64,000 bases of DNA from Methanocorpusculum vombati (GTDB lineage Archaea > Halobacteriota > Methanomicrobia > Methanomicrobiales > Methanocorpusculaceae), in NCBI RefSeq assembly GCF_026891935.1, contig NZ_JAPTGC010000004.1:62001-126000 (forward strand), read 5' to 3'. Below are positions 16,896 to 25,424 of this stretch, piece by piece; the stretch's first letter is position 1, and every line of letters begins with the position of its first letter. The notes under the pieces were generated by a model. It made no database searches. It was not told the DNA's origin and saw only the letters and a program-made list of their open reading frames with translations. The position numbers and the translations under genes were made by a program.

Positions 16896-17438
16896 ATGGC
16901 AAATCTGAAAGGATCCAAAACCGAGGCAAATCTCCAGACTGCATTTGCCGGCGAGTCCCAGGCAAGAAACAAGTATAACTACTACGCATCCAAGGCACGC
17001 AAGGATGGGTATGAGCAGATTGCCGAGCTCTTTGAAGAGACTGCAAACAACGAAAAAGAGCACGCAAAGATCTGGTTCAAACTCCTGCACGGCGGAGCTG
17101 TCCCCGACACCCTGACCAATCTTGCCGACGCTGCCGCAGGCGAGAACTATGAGTGGACCAACATGTATGCAGGCTTTGCAAAGGAAGCACACGCGGAAGG
17201 TTTTGAGGACATCGCCAGACTCTTTGAGATGGTTGCTGCAATCGAAAAGCACCATGAGGAGCGGTACCTCAAACTTCTGGCCAACATCAAAGAGGGCATC
17301 GTATTCTCCCGTGACGGTGATGCAATCTGGCAGTGCGGCAACTGCGGTCACCTGGTTATCGGAAAGGCAGCTCCTGAAGTCTGCCCGGTCTGTGACCACC
17401 CGAAGGCATACTTCCGGATTGAAGTCCGGAACTACTAA
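16896..17438 (+). CDS. rbr: Rubrerythrin
   Basis: A non-haem di-iron peroxidase that protects anaerobes from hydrogen peroxide; cytoplasmic, 180 aa. The N-terminal four-helix domain has the ferritin-like ligands: E in [12 protein letters not shown], ExxH in NNEKEHAK, and the second pair E...EKHHEERY. The C-terminal rubredoxin domain has CGNCGHL and [11 protein letters not shown] (two CxxC). The N-terminal sequence and domain order match classical rubrerythrin. A Shine-Dalgarno gaggtaa precedes the ATG. A decayed rubredoxin-glutamate synthase gene follows; a separate rubredoxin is at 22029. Confidence 0.93.
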   Translation: MANLKGSKTEANLQTAFAGESQARNKYNYYASKARKDGYEQIAELFEETANNEKEHAKIWFKLLHGGAVPDTLTNLADAAAGENYEWTNMYAGFAKEAHAEGFEDIARLFEMVAAIEKHHEERYLKLLANIKEGIVFSRDGDAIWQCGNCGHLVIGKAAPEVCPVCDHPKAYFRIEVRNY

Positions 17439-17460
17439 CCTCTTTTTTGAAGAATTTTGT

Positions 17461-17840
17461 ATGATCCAGTACATCTGCAGTATCTGCGGCAGACACTCCG
17501 TTTAACGATCTGGCAGAGTCCGGAATCTGTCCGGGGAGAATGCAATTGAGATCAAGATCGGTCAGGGAACAAAACCGGTATGGGTGGTCATCTGCCGGGC
17601 ACAAAGGTTACGGAGGAGATCGCCCGCATCCGGGGTAAGCCGGTCGGGCAGGATATTGCAAGCCCGTCCCGTTTTCCCTGCATCACCATGCCTGCGGATC
17701 TGAAGAAACTGATTGACGAATGACGGAACCGCTGCGGAGGAAGACCGATCGGCGTGAAGATTGCGGCCGGCCATAACGAGGAGGATCTGGCAACAACCAG
17801 CAGCGAGATATCCGGTCATACGGATATCCGGCACACCTGA
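17461..17840 (+). pseudogene. Remnant of a rubredoxin-domain glutamate synthase (GltB FMN domain)
   Basis: This is coding-like DNA broken by frameshifts and stops. From ATG 17461 it reads MIQYICSICG and then, across a shift, DTPFNDLAESGICPG, a rubredoxin half. Next, in different frames, come EIKIGQGTKP, GMGGHLPGTKVTEEIARIRG, KPVGQDIASPSRFP and ADLKKLIDE, and after a stop GRPIGVKIAAGHNEEDLA. These match the order of motifs in the FMN-binding domain of archaeal-type glutamate synthase. Most of the protein is missing (a large internal deletion after the rubredoxin part and no C-terminus). It lies directly behind rubrerythrin and is a dead gene. Confidence 0.8.
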
Positions 17841-17912
17841 TTTTTTTCATCCAAACCGGACCCCCGCCAAACGCCAACCCTCATCTATCATCACAGCCTA
17901 TACTATTCCAGT

Positions 17913-18515
17913 ATGACGCACGGAGCCTCCGTCAAAAATATGATGAGCTTAATGGCATCCCGTATCGATGCCATTGCCCAGATGATCGCGGGCGGCGAGA
18001 TTGATGCATTTCTTGCCGCAATTCTGGATGCAAAACGTATCTACGTGATGGGTGCGGGTCGGTCCGGCCTGGTGGCAAAGTCCTTTGCCATGCGGCTGAT
18101 GCATATGGGCATGACCTCGTATGTGGTCGGGGAGACGATCACTCCCGCTATCGGCGAAGGCGATCTGATCGTTGCTTTCTCCGGGTCGGGCAACACGAAG
18201 ACAATCGGTGACATTGCCGAGACGGCAAAAAATCTCGGTGTCAAAGTTGCGCTGATCTCGTCAAACCCGGACTCCCGCATCGGAAAGATTGCCGACTATA
18301 TCATCAGGATTGAGACGCAGCGGGACCCGGTTTCCTGCGACGCCCACGAGTATGAGATCCGCCAGATGCTGGGCGAACACCGTTCGTTTGCCCCGCTTGG
18401 AACGATCTTTGAGACCACCTCATTGATCTTCGGTGATGCGGTTATCTCCACATTAATGGATATGACCAAGACCGAAGAGAGCGATCTGAAGCGCCGCCAC
18501 ACCAATATTGAGTAA
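17913..18515 (+). CDS. hxlB: 6-phospho-3-hexuloisomerase
   Basis: Interconverts 3-hexulose-6-phosphate and fructose-6-phosphate; in archaea lacking the oxidative pentose pathway it supplies ribose-5-phosphate by the reverse ribulose monophosphate route. It is a single SIS domain of 200 aa with MGAGRSGLVAKSFAMRLMH and AFSGSGNTKTI as the sugar-phosphate binding loops, and APLGTIFETTSLIF near the C-terminus, typical of the PHI family. The partner hexulose-phosphate synthase is not adjacent. The next gene starts 2 bases after its stop, so co-transcription is likely. The start follows a TATA-like tatacta. Confidence 0.88.
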   Translation: MTHGASVKNMMSLMASRIDAIAQMIAGGEIDAFLAAILDAKRIYVMGAGRSGLVAKSFAMRLMHMGMTSYVVGETITPAIGEGDLIVAFSGSGNTKTIGDIAETAKNLGVKVALISSNPDSRIGKIADYIIRIETQRDPVSCDAHEYEIRQMLGEHRSFAPLGTIFETTSLIFGDAVISTLMDMTKTEESDLKRRHTNIE

Positions 18516-18516
18516 C

Positions 18517-19626
18517 ATGACGCAGTTTGCAAAACGTGTGCAGGCCATCGACATCTCCGGCATCAGAAAGATGTTTGAGGGAGCGGGACCGGATGCCATC
18601 AACATGGGTCTCGGGCAGCCCGACTTTGACACGCCGGAAAATATCAAGGCCGCAGCCGTTGCGGCCCTTGCGGCGGGAAAGACGGGATACACGAACAATG
18701 CCGGAATCGATGAACTGCGGGAAGCGGTCGCGGCGAAGCTGGTTCGCGAAAACAGCATTCCCTGCAAAGCAGGGAATGTAATCATCACGGCAGGCGGGTC
18801 CGGGGCGCTGAACATTGCGGTTCAGTCCCTCGTGGAGGACGGCGCAAAAGTTGTCTTCAATGATCCGGGATTTGTTTCGTACGGGGCACTGACAACACTT
18901 GCGGGCGGCGTTCCCGTTCCGGTCCGGCTCGGTTCCGATCTGCATCTGGATGTCGAGGCACTCAAAGAACAGTTCTCGGATCCGAAGACGAAGGTGTTTG
19001 TGCTGAACAATCCGGCAAACCCGACCGGGATGGTCGAGTCGCCGGAGACCGTCCGGGCAGTTGTAGAGTCGGCTGCGGATGCAGGGGTTACCGTTATCAG
19101 TGATGAGGTGTACGAGAAGTTCTGTTACGGGGATACGAAGTTCGTGAGTGCCGCAACCTTTGGCGATAACGTGATTACGATCAATGCAACGAGCAAGACG
19201 TATGCGATGACCGGATGGCGGATCGGGTTCCTTGCAGCAAGCGAGGAGATCATTCATGAAGTGGTAAAGGTGCAGCAGTACACGCTTGCCTGTCCGACCT
19301 CGATTGCCCAGTATGCGGCACTTGAGGCGTACACGGGACCGCAGGATTCGGTTGCGGCAATGAAGGCGGAGTATGAGGCACGCCGCGATCTTCTGATTGC
19401 AGGACTGCACAAGATGGGAGTTTCAGTGAACCGCCCGGACGGTGCGTTTTATGCGTTCCCGCAGATGGATGCGGACCTTGTCAGGAGAGTTGTGGATGCG
19501 GGCGTCATCATCACGCCCGGCACTGCCTTCGGCAGTGCGGGTGCAGGTTACGCCAGAATGAGTTACGCAACTTCGCAGGAAAATATCAAAGAAGCCCTTG
19601 CCCGGATGGCAAAGGTTATCGGGTGA
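18517..19626 (+). CDS. Class I/II pyridoxal-phosphate aminotransferase (AspC-like)
   Basis: A 369-aa fold-type I aminotransferase. INMGLGQPDFDTPENI at the N-terminus, NPANPTG near residue 168, ISDEVYEKF, and the PLP lysine in NATSKTYAMTGWRIGF near residue 228 are standard. The C-terminal arginine region (YARMSYATSQENIKEAL) fits binding of a dicarboxylate or alpha-carboxylate. It probably acts on aspartate or an aromatic/branched amino acid. ATG 18517 is used because it lies just past the hxlB stop; a TTG at 18508 would overlap. It is followed 6 bases on by the M42 peptidase gene, so the three genes look like one operon. Confidence 0.87.
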   Translation: MTQFAKRVQAIDISGIRKMFEGAGPDAINMGLGQPDFDTPENIKAAAVAALAAGKTGYTNNAGIDELREAVAAKLVRENSIPCKAGNVIITAGGSGALNIAVQSLVEDGAKVVFNDPGFVSYGALTTLAGGVPVPVRLGSDLHLDVEALKEQFSDPKTKVFVLNNPANPTGMVESPETVRAVVESAADAGVTVISDEVYEKFCYGDTKFVSAATFGDNVITINATSKTYAMTGWRIGFLAASEEIIHEVVKVQQYTLACPTSIAQYAALEAYTGPQDSVAAMKAEYEARRDLLIAGLHKMGVSVNRPDGAFYAFPQMDADLVRRVVDAGVIITPGTAFGSAGAGYARMSYATSQENIKEALARMAKVIG

Positions 19627-19632
19627 ATTATT

Positions 19633-20685
19633 ATGGAAATAGCAGAAATCAGTGCATTATTACAGAAGCTGTCAAATGCCCACGGCATTTCCGGTTTTGA
19701 GTCGTCGGTTGCAAAGATCATCAGGGACGAGGTCGCACCCTATGTGGATGAGATCAAAACTGATAAGATGGGAAATCTTGTTGCGGTAAAGAAGGGCGAT
19801 GATTTTTCAATCATGCTCGCAGCCCATATGGATGAGATCGGCCTGATGGTTCAGTACGTGGACGAGCACGGATTTATCCGGTTTATTGCGGTCGGCGGAT
19901 GGTTTAATCCGGTTCTGGTGTCCCAGCGGGTTCTTCTGCACGGTGAAAAGGGAATCGTTCCGGGAGTTCTCGGCATGAAACCCCCGCACGTGATGAGTGA
20001 CGAGGACCGTAAGAAGCCGGTAAGTCTTGCGGATATGTTCATCGATGTCGGGGCGACGAGTCCAGAAGAGGTTGAGGCTCTGGGTATTGAGATCGGAACA
20101 CCGATTACGATCGATCGGGAGTTTGTGCCGCTTGCGGGAACATGTGTGACCGGCAAAGCGTTCGATAACCGTGCAGGCTGTGCGATGCTGATCGGTGCTC
20201 TCCGCGAGATGCAGACGAAACACACCGTGTATGCGGTGTTCACGGTTCAGGAGGAGGTCGGGCTGAAGGGTGCGAAGACGAGTTCGTTTGCGCTGAACCC
20301 GGACGTAGCTATCGCGACTGATGTGACGATCCCCGGAGACTCGCCGGGTATTGAACGCCGCAAGGCGCCGGTCTTTATGGGCAAAGGTCCTGTCGTGGTG
20401 GCGGTGTCTGCTTCAGGCCGCGGTCATATTGCGGATCCGCGGATCGTTTCCTGGCTGACGAAGACGGCGAAGAAGTTTGATATTCCGGTACAGGTGGAGA
20501 TCGGCGACGGCGGGAATACGGATGCGTCTGCGATCAACTTTGAACGCGGCGGAATTCCAAGTGTGCCGGTCTCGGTTCCGGCACGGTATATTCATTCGCC
20601 GGTCGAGGTTATCGATCTGAAGGATGTGCAGGCGGGGATTGCGCTGCTTGCAAAAGCTGTCGGCACGAAGCCGAAGCTGAACTAA
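19633..20685 (+). CDS. M42-family metallo-aminopeptidase (TET-like)
   Basis: A cytoplasmic co-catalytic zinc aminopeptidase of the M42 (tetrahedral TET/endoglucanase-like) family, 350 aa. Metal ligands can be read in AAHMDEIGLMV (His/Asp), FDNRAGCA (bridging Asp), VQEEVGLKGA (catalytic Glu pair) and ATDVTIPGD (Asp); YIHSPVEV gives the last His. TET peptidases form dodecamers that degrade short peptides released by the proteasome. The length is standard. The ORF lies 6 bases after the aminotransferase, which fits peptide and amino acid turnover. Earlier 'cellulase' labels for this family are probably wrong. Confidence 0.9.
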   Translation: MEIAEISALLQKLSNAHGISGFESSVAKIIRDEVAPYVDEIKTDKMGNLVAVKKGDDFSIMLAAHMDEIGLMVQYVDEHGFIRFIAVGGWFNPVLVSQRVLLHGEKGIVPGVLGMKPPHVMSDEDRKKPVSLADMFIDVGATSPEEVEALGIEIGTPITIDREFVPLAGTCVTGKAFDNRAGCAMLIGALREMQTKHTVYAVFTVQEEVGLKGAKTSSFALNPDVAIATDVTIPGDSPGIERRKAPVFMGKGPVVVAVSASGRGHIADPRIVSWLTKTAKKFDIPVQVEIGDGGNTDASAINFERGGIPSVPVSVPARYIHSPVEVIDLKDVQAGIALLAKAVGTKPKLN

Positions 20686-20701
20686 TTTTTTTCTTTTTTT
20701 T
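20684..20701 (+). terminator. T-rich terminator after the M42 gene
   Basis: Immediately after the stop codon the plus strand reads seven T, a C and nine T. Archaeal RNA polymerase terminates at such T-runs without needing a hairpin. It would end the hxlB-aminotransferase-M42 transcript. Confidence 0.45.
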
Positions 20702-20877
20702 GCAGGATCGGGAATCTGATCCGATTTTCACCGGAAAAATCCGGAAAGTCATCTCCGTGAAACGGACTCTCTGAAAAGCAAATCCCGGTTCCCGCCACAT
20801 CAGAGGATTCATGAAGAACGGGACAGTCCCTTTTCAGCACAAACAATTATCTATTATTCTGGCTTAGTATATGTATC

Positions 20878-21966
20878 ATGGAAGATTGTTGGGATGGAAC
20901 AGGTACTGTTGAAACACCGTATTTGATTCAGTCGGCGGAAGATCTGCTGAAATTTGCGGAAGCGGTAAACTCCGGCATCTCGTATGCGGGAACCCATTTT
21001 CTCCTGACCGCGGATTTGGATCTTGACGGGAAGGTCTGGCAGCCGATCGGGGATCATGACCGGGAGTTTCCGTTCTCCGGCAGGTTTGACGGCGGGGGAC
21101 ATACAGTTCGCGGAGTGGCAGTATCTACCGAGAAAACGGACTGCGGATTCTTCGGCCAGGTGACGGGTGTTTCCCGTGCCGAACGTGCTGAAGTTGCCAA
21201 TCTTACGGTGTCCGGCACCATCCGCGGGGAAAAAGCGGTTGGCGGGATTGTCGGATTTCTGCGGGGGGCAAATGTATCAGGCTGTACCTTTTCGGGCACA
21301 GTCACGGGAGACGCAGTTGTCGGAGGAATAGTCGGATCTGTTGTCGCAGGGATCGTGAGCAGATGCCGGGTGCATGGGGATATTTCAGGAAAACATGCCG
21401 GCGGGATTGCAGGACAGGGGAAGTACAGTACGATCTCCAACAGTTATTTTCTGGGGAATGTGGCAACCCCGCAAACGTATGCCGGAGGCATTGGCGGAAA
21501 CCTGACCGGTATGACGATTGAGTACTGCTATGCAGCGGGAACTGTTTCCGGAGATAATTACGTTGGCGGGATTGCCGGGTTTGCGGAACAGGGGCGTTGG
21601 AAAGGTGTCCTGTCCCTGATGCAGTCAGTGAGCTGTCCGTCTCCGATGTGCGGCAGAATTGCCGGGATGATTCGCCGGGTAACGACACTGGACTGTCTGG
21701 CGTGGATGGGGATGAAAAATCCGGAAGGGAGATTTTCACAGTACGTTACAAATAATGGCGGGGATATTTCTTATTACCTGTTGTGGAACGGGTTTGAAAA
21801 GGGAGTGGGGCCCTGGAAGGGATGGGATCCTGCGATATGGAAGATCGATCCGGCATTTTCGTCCTACCGGCTGCCGGTACTGACAGGGCAGGAGCAGGAA
21901 CCGGAAGGGGATTTTTCCTATCTTGCAGTAGATCTCCATAAGACGGACGCGAAAAAAACGTCGTGA
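20878..21966 (+). CDS. GLUG-repeat protein without visible signal peptide
   Basis: A 362-aa protein. The start (GTGTVETPYLIQSAEDLLKF ... TADLDLDGKVWQPIG) is the usual opening of GLUG-motif surface proteins. It is followed by about five beta-helical units with GGIVGF / GGIVGS / GGIAGQ / GGIGGN / GGIAGF cores (roughly 122-245), then a less repetitive tail. Related proteins are normally secreted and cell-wall linked, some binding carbohydrate. Here no signal peptide, membrane segment or sorting tail is seen from ATG 20878, so it may be intracellular, start upstream, or have lost its export signal. A T-run precedes the gene, so it is probably transcribed alone. Confidence 0.75.
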   Translation: MEDCWDGTGTVETPYLIQSAEDLLKFAEAVNSGISYAGTHFLLTADLDLDGKVWQPIGDHDREFPFSGRFDGGGHTVRGVAVSTEKTDCGFFGQVTGVSRAERAEVANLTVSGTIRGEKAVGGIVGFLRGANVSGCTFSGTVTGDAVVGGIVGSVVAGIVSRCRVHGDISGKHAGGIAGQGKYSTISNSYFLGNVATPQTYAGGIGGNLTGMTIEYCYAAGTVSGDNYVGGIAGFAEQGRWKGVLSLMQSVSCPSPMCGRIAGMIRRVTTLDCLAWMGMKNPEGRFSQYVTNNGGDISYYLLWNGFEKGVGPWKGWDPAIWKIDPAFSSYRLPVLTGQEQEPEGDFSYLAVDLHKTDAKKTS

Positions 21967-22028
21967 CCTGTTTTTCGGCAGTGCCGCAATCCAAACCCTT
22001 ACTATTTTCCGGCGGCAACCATTTTTCC

Positions 22029-22187
22029 ATGACAAAGTATCTGTGCATGACCTGCGGTTATCTGTATGACGAAGAAAAAGGTGCAGCCCCGGATGTTCCG
22101 GCAGGAACTCCGTTTGACAAAATCCCGGATACCTGGGTCTGTCCCATGTGCGGCGCATCGAAAAAATTCTTTTCAAAAAGAGGATAA
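22029..22187 (+). CDS. Rubredoxin
   Basis: A 52-aa one-iron electron carrier. CMTCGYLYDEEKG and CPMCGASKKFF give the two CxxCG knuckles, with the family's AGTPFDKIPDTWVCP between them. The start is ATG 22029; a longer frame reaching back to 21963 has no family support. The likely partner is rubrerythrin (16896-17438) or another peroxide/superoxide-reducing protein. It is convergent with the metal transporter operon, 7 bases from its end. Confidence 0.93.
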   Translation: MTKYLCMTCGYLYDEEKGAAPDVPAGTPFDKIPDTWVCPMCGASKKFFSKRG

Positions 22188-22194
22188 GAACCCC

Positions 22195-23037
22195 TTATCC
22201 TTGTAACCCGACCATCTCTTTTGTGACACGACGCCGCGGCGAAACAAGCACTGCCGCTGCAAACACCACTGCAAACAGCATTGCCGAAAACGGTGCGACC
22301 GGCAGATTATACGTAAACGAAAGAAACGTCCCGCACAAACTGATCGCTGCCGCAATCACGGGGGAGGCGATCATCATCTGTTTCAGCGTTCCGCAGAACT
22401 GATATGCAATCGCCGCGGGCGCAACCAGCCATACATACAGCAGAAGCCCGCCCACAATCGGGAGCGTCAGCGCAACCATCAGCGCAATCATAAACAGCAC
22501 CGCATACATCATGGGTTTGGTGCGGATACCGGTAATCTCCGCAATCTTACGGTGAAAGATCATCGCCGAGATCTCTTTGTAAAATACCGCGACAAACAGA
22601 ATCACGATCACCATGATCGCAAGCAGACCGTAAATCTCCTCACGGTAGAGTGAGATCACACTGCCGAACAAAAGCGACGTCGCACCCGAACCTATTCCAA
22701 GCTGCTGCATCCACGCATAGAAAAAGATCGCAACCGCCATCATCGATCCGAACAGAACGCCGAGCGTCGTATCAATGGGCATCCGCGATTTATCTGACAG
22801 GGGACCCAGAACACAGGCCAGCAGGAAACTGCCGATAAGGGCGGCAATGGTCATCTCAATGCCGAAGAACATCCCGACCGCCGCACCGGCAAACGCCCCG
22901 TGCGCCATCGTAAACCCGATCGATGAGATCTTCATCTGCGTAATCAGAACCGCAAGAACCGCACAGCCGATTGAAGCAAACAGCATCGCCTCGGTCGCGT
23001 GGCAGACCATGTTGTTGGGGATCAGAAACTCAAGCAT
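22195..23037 (-). CDS. Metal ABC transporter permease (ZnuB-like)
   Basis: A 280-aa membrane protein with about eight hydrophobic helices, of the ABC-3 family that imports zinc, manganese or iron. Family features are SIGFTMAHGAFAGAAVG near residue 40 and LTLPIVGGLLLYVWLVAPAAIAY near 195. The 5' end overlaps the ATPase gene by 8 bases, so the two are coupled. It forms an importer with the ATPase (23030-23770) and binding protein (24290-25285). The metal cannot be decided from the permease alone. Confidence 0.87.
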   Translation of the reverse strand: MLEFLIPNNMVCHATEAMLFASIGCAVLAVLITQMKISSIGFTMAHGAFAGAAVGMFFGIEMTIAALIGSFLLACVLGPLSDKSRMPIDTTLGVLFGSMMAVAIFFYAWMQQLGIGSGATSLLFGSVISLYREEIYGLLAIMVIVILFVAVFYKEISAMIFHRKIAEITGIRTKPMMYAVLFMIALMVALTLPIVGGLLLYVWLVAPAAIAYQFCGTLKQMMIASPVIAAAISLCGTFLSFTYNLPVAPFSAMLFAVVFAAAVLVSPRRRVTKEMVGLQG

Positions 23038-23770
23038 GCGTCTCCTCCGAAGTACGGCGAACCGTATCCTGTACCTGTTCCGGCGGGATAACGTTGTTCA
23101 GCACAATTCCGCCGTCCTTCATCACCACCACCCGCACATCGCGGGCCGGCAGGGCGTCAAATGCATGGGAAACGATCACCACCGTTACCCCCGCGTCCGC
23201 AATCCCGCAGAGCACGTCGCAGACGTGCTCGCGGGTTGCCAGATCGAGGTTGCTGAACGGTTCGTCCAGCAAAAGAACGTCCGGCTTTTTCACCAGATTG
23301 TGGGCAATCAGTACCTTCTGCTGCTGACCTCCGGAGAGTTTGCCGATATGGCTGGTACGAAGATCGGTAATTCCCATTCGTTCCAGCGATCGTTCAACCG
23401 CAGCAAAATCTTCAGCGCCCGGACGCTTGCAGAAGCCAAGCAGACCGTATCGTCCCATCAGCAGAACCTCGTCCACGGTGAACGGCGTATAGGGATCGAA
23501 GTCGAAGTTCTGAATCACGTATCCGAGTTTCTTTCGCATCTGCGGTCCCTGACGGACTGCGTCAAAGCCGCAGACCGAAACGGTACCGGAGACGACGGGC
23601 AGCAGTCCTGCAATAGTTTCGAGGAGCGTGGTCTTGCCCGCCCCGTTCGGCCCGCCGACGATCACAAACTCGCCGCGGCCGATCGAAAGATCGATATCGT
23701 GAATCACGGGATGGGCAGCACCTTCGTACGTCGTCGTCACGCCGTCCAACCGGATGATCGGCTCATCCAT
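23030..23770 (-). CDS. Metal ABC transporter ATP-binding protein (ZnuC-like)
   Basis: A 246-aa ABC ATPase. Walker A is GGPNGAGKTTL, the signature is LSGGQQQKVLIAHNL, Walker B is VLLLDEPFSNLD, and the H-loop is VSHAFDAL. YVIQNFDFDPYTPFTVDEVLLMGRYG is characteristic of the zinc/manganese branch. The ATG directly follows the stop of the FmdE-family gene, and the gene's end overlaps the permease. It powers the importer from the cytoplasmic side. Confidence 0.88.
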   Translation of the reverse strand: MDEPIIRLDGVTTTYEGAAHPVIHDIDLSIGRGEFVIVGGPNGAGKTTLLETIAGLLPVVSGTVSVCGFDAVRQGPQMRKKLGYVIQNFDFDPYTPFTVDEVLLMGRYGLLGFCKRPGAEDFAAVERSLERMGITDLRTSHIGKLSGGQQQKVLIAHNLVKKPDVLLLDEPFSNLDLATREHVCDVLCGIADAGVTVVIVSHAFDALPARDVRVVVMKDGGIVLNNVIPPEQVQDTVRRTSEETHA

Positions 23771-24220
23771 TCAGAGTTCCTCAACGACGAACAGCTCCTC
23801 GTCCGGCATGGAGTACATGGCCTCGGCAAAGTTTTCGAGGGCGAGTTCCTTGTCCACACCATCGAACTCGGCACGCCGCGCAAGGTACGATCCCTGTTTG
23901 AGAAGAATTGCCCCGCCGTCCGCATGCCGGAACATGACGGAGATGTACGGGGAGACGGACAGTTCGATGTTGCGTTTGCCGTATGTGCAGCCTGATCCGA
24001 TCTGAACGCCGTCAATGAGGCAGGATTCCGGCGTCTGACCGGAACAGTAGACGGTCGCGAAGAGGGCAAAGGGGTTGTTGTCAAAGTGTTTGAGGGCGAA
24101 CCTTCCCATGCGGTAACCGAGAACGATAAAGGGACCGAGATGTCCGTGGAACTTTGCCAGCTCTTCCACCGAGTACTCGCGGGGAAGCTCCATGTATCTG
24201 CAGGACTCATGCCATTTCAT
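23771..24220 (-). CDS. FmdE-family protein in a metal-transport operon
   Basis: A 149-aa protein of the FmdE family, named for a protein that co-purifies with molybdenum formylmethanofuran dehydrogenase. The core FHGHLGPFIVLGYRMG is followed by VYCSGQTPESCLIDGVQIGSGCTYGK, giving the family's conserved His and Cys residues (HxH and three cysteines) suited to metal binding. The C-terminal zinc ribbon of longer members is missing. Its stop abuts the ZnuC-like start and the binding-protein gene lies 69 bases upstream, with a TATA-like tttataac between. The context suggests a metal sensor, chaperone or carrier rather than a methanogenesis subunit; that is inference. Confidence 0.83.
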   Translation of the reverse strand: MKWHESCRYMELPREYSVEELAKFHGHLGPFIVLGYRMGRFALKHFDNNPFALFATVYCSGQTPESCLIDGVQIGSGCTYGKRNIELSVSPYISVMFRHADGGAILLKQGSYLARRAEFDGVDKELALENFAEAMYSMPDEELFVVEEL

Positions 24221-24289
24221 ATGACATGATTTCTTTTTATGCGTTATAAAGTATGCAGAAGTTATATTTTCGTAGTAAAAAGAGGGAAG

Positions 24290-25285
24290 TCAGATTCTCC
24301 GGCAGAGGAGGGCTGCACCAAAGATTCCCGCAACTATCGCGAGAACTCCGAGCGGAGTCTGGGTGGGTACAGGCGTTGCGTCTGCCGAAGACAGGGAGAG
24401 GATCAGATTTTTGTTGTAGGCATAGTAATCAAGAATGCTGTCCACGTTCTCTGCCGATTTGGGGAGGTTTAAGAAGATCACCCGTTCGCAGGGAACGCCT
24501 GCATCTTTGAGCGCTTCGTGCACCCCGATTCCCATGTCAGGTCCGGCAACGATGTTTTCAATGACGATGATTTTACCAATCGAAGCGTTCTCTGCGATCG
24601 CTTTGTACTTTGCCGGGTCAGCGTGGATGTCATCGATGAGGTCCTTGACAGTTGTGGGCTGGGGGTAGGAGTCGATGCAGTTCATGCCGAGCCAGTTGAC
24701 CGCCTGATTTTTGATCCGGAAGTGGCAGAGGATCGGAATGTCGGCGAGCGTGTCCTTCTCGGCAGCGGAGAGTTGTGTTGCGGCGGCAACTTTGGTGAGA
24801 TAGGTCTGCAGGTTGTCCTGATAGACGGAGGCGTTGACCGGGTCGGCGGTGCCGAGAAGGTAGGCGACGGTCTCGCTGTATCCCCGAAGAGCGGCCGGGT
24901 TGTCGTAGGTGACGGTTGCATTCGGAACGGCTTCTTTGCTGACGTTACTCAGGAGCAGCCAGTTGGTGTCTTCACCGAAGTTTTTCGTGCGGAACTCGGT
25001 TACTTTGGTGATGACGGCACCGTCCATGCTTCCTCCCTGACCAAGGAATACGTCAGCGGTTTTGATGAATTCGCTGTTCTGCTGGAGGAGTGCGTCGATG
25101 GTATCGCCGGAGATGTGAACTGCGGCGGGAGGGGCAACGTACATGACGGTAACTGCGTCGCCGCCAATCTCGTCCGCAACGTTCCAGAGGTTTGGCATGG
25201 TTGTTACAACATTCAGCGCCGCAGCTCCCGGCACAAGCAGACCGAGAAGGAGCAGCATCACAAGAAGAGCCACCGATTTTTTCAT
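24290..25285 (-). CDS. Metal ABC transporter substrate-binding protein (ZnuA-like), membrane-anchored
   Basis: A 331-aa secreted protein. The signal peptide is MKKSVALLVMLLLLGLLVPGAAA, which fixes the start at 25285. The mature part has the cluster A-I fold with candidate ligands H in AAVHISGDTIDAL, H in ILCHFRIKNQAV, and the C-terminal ENIVAGPDMG with PCERVIFLNLP. The end TPLGVLAIVAGIFGAALLCRRI (positions 24290-24355) resembles an archaeal PGF-CTERM-type anchor: helix then arginines. It captures the metal outside the membrane for the permease. The histidine spacing differs from classical zinc-binding ZnuA, so the metal is uncertain. Confidence 0.82.
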   Translation of the reverse strand: MKKSVALLVMLLLLGLLVPGAAALNVVTTMPNLWNVADEIGGDAVTVMYVAPPAAVHISGDTIDALLQQNSEFIKTADVFLGQGGSMDGAVITKVTEFRTKNFGEDTNWLLLSNVSKEAVPNATVTYDNPAALRGYSETVAYLLGTADPVNASVYQDNLQTYLTKVAAATQLSAAEKDTLADIPILCHFRIKNQAVNWLGMNCIDSYPQPTTVKDLIDDIHADPAKYKAIAENASIGKIIVIENIVAGPDMGIGVHEALKDAGVPCERVIFLNLPKSAENVDSILDYYAYNKNLILSLSSADATPVPTQTPLGVLAIVAGIFGAALLCRRI

Positions 25286-25307
25286 ACGTAGTGATGGGCA
25301 CACCAGA

Positions 25308-25317
25308 GATATAAATG
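25308..25317 (-). promoter_or_regulatory. TATA-like box of the metal-transport operon
   Basis: On the minus strand the sequence is catttatatc, a good match to the archaeal TATA box, 23-32 bases ahead of the substrate-binding protein's ATG. The transcript would be leaderless or nearly so. No Shine-Dalgarno is seen at that start, which agrees. Confidence 0.5.
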
Positions 25318-25424
25318 TATCAGACTTATTTTGAAACTTGTAATACGTTTGACAATGGATTTTTTGGCTGTGAATGATTTTCCCGTACAGCAGAGTAAAT
25401 ACCGGAGAAAAACAATCTGTATCC

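Noticed and set aside
22775-23995. Long plus-strand open frame of about 406 codons
   Set aside because: It is antisense to the ABC permease, ATPase and FmdE genes, all of which show clear motifs. It is an artefact of GC-rich codon use.
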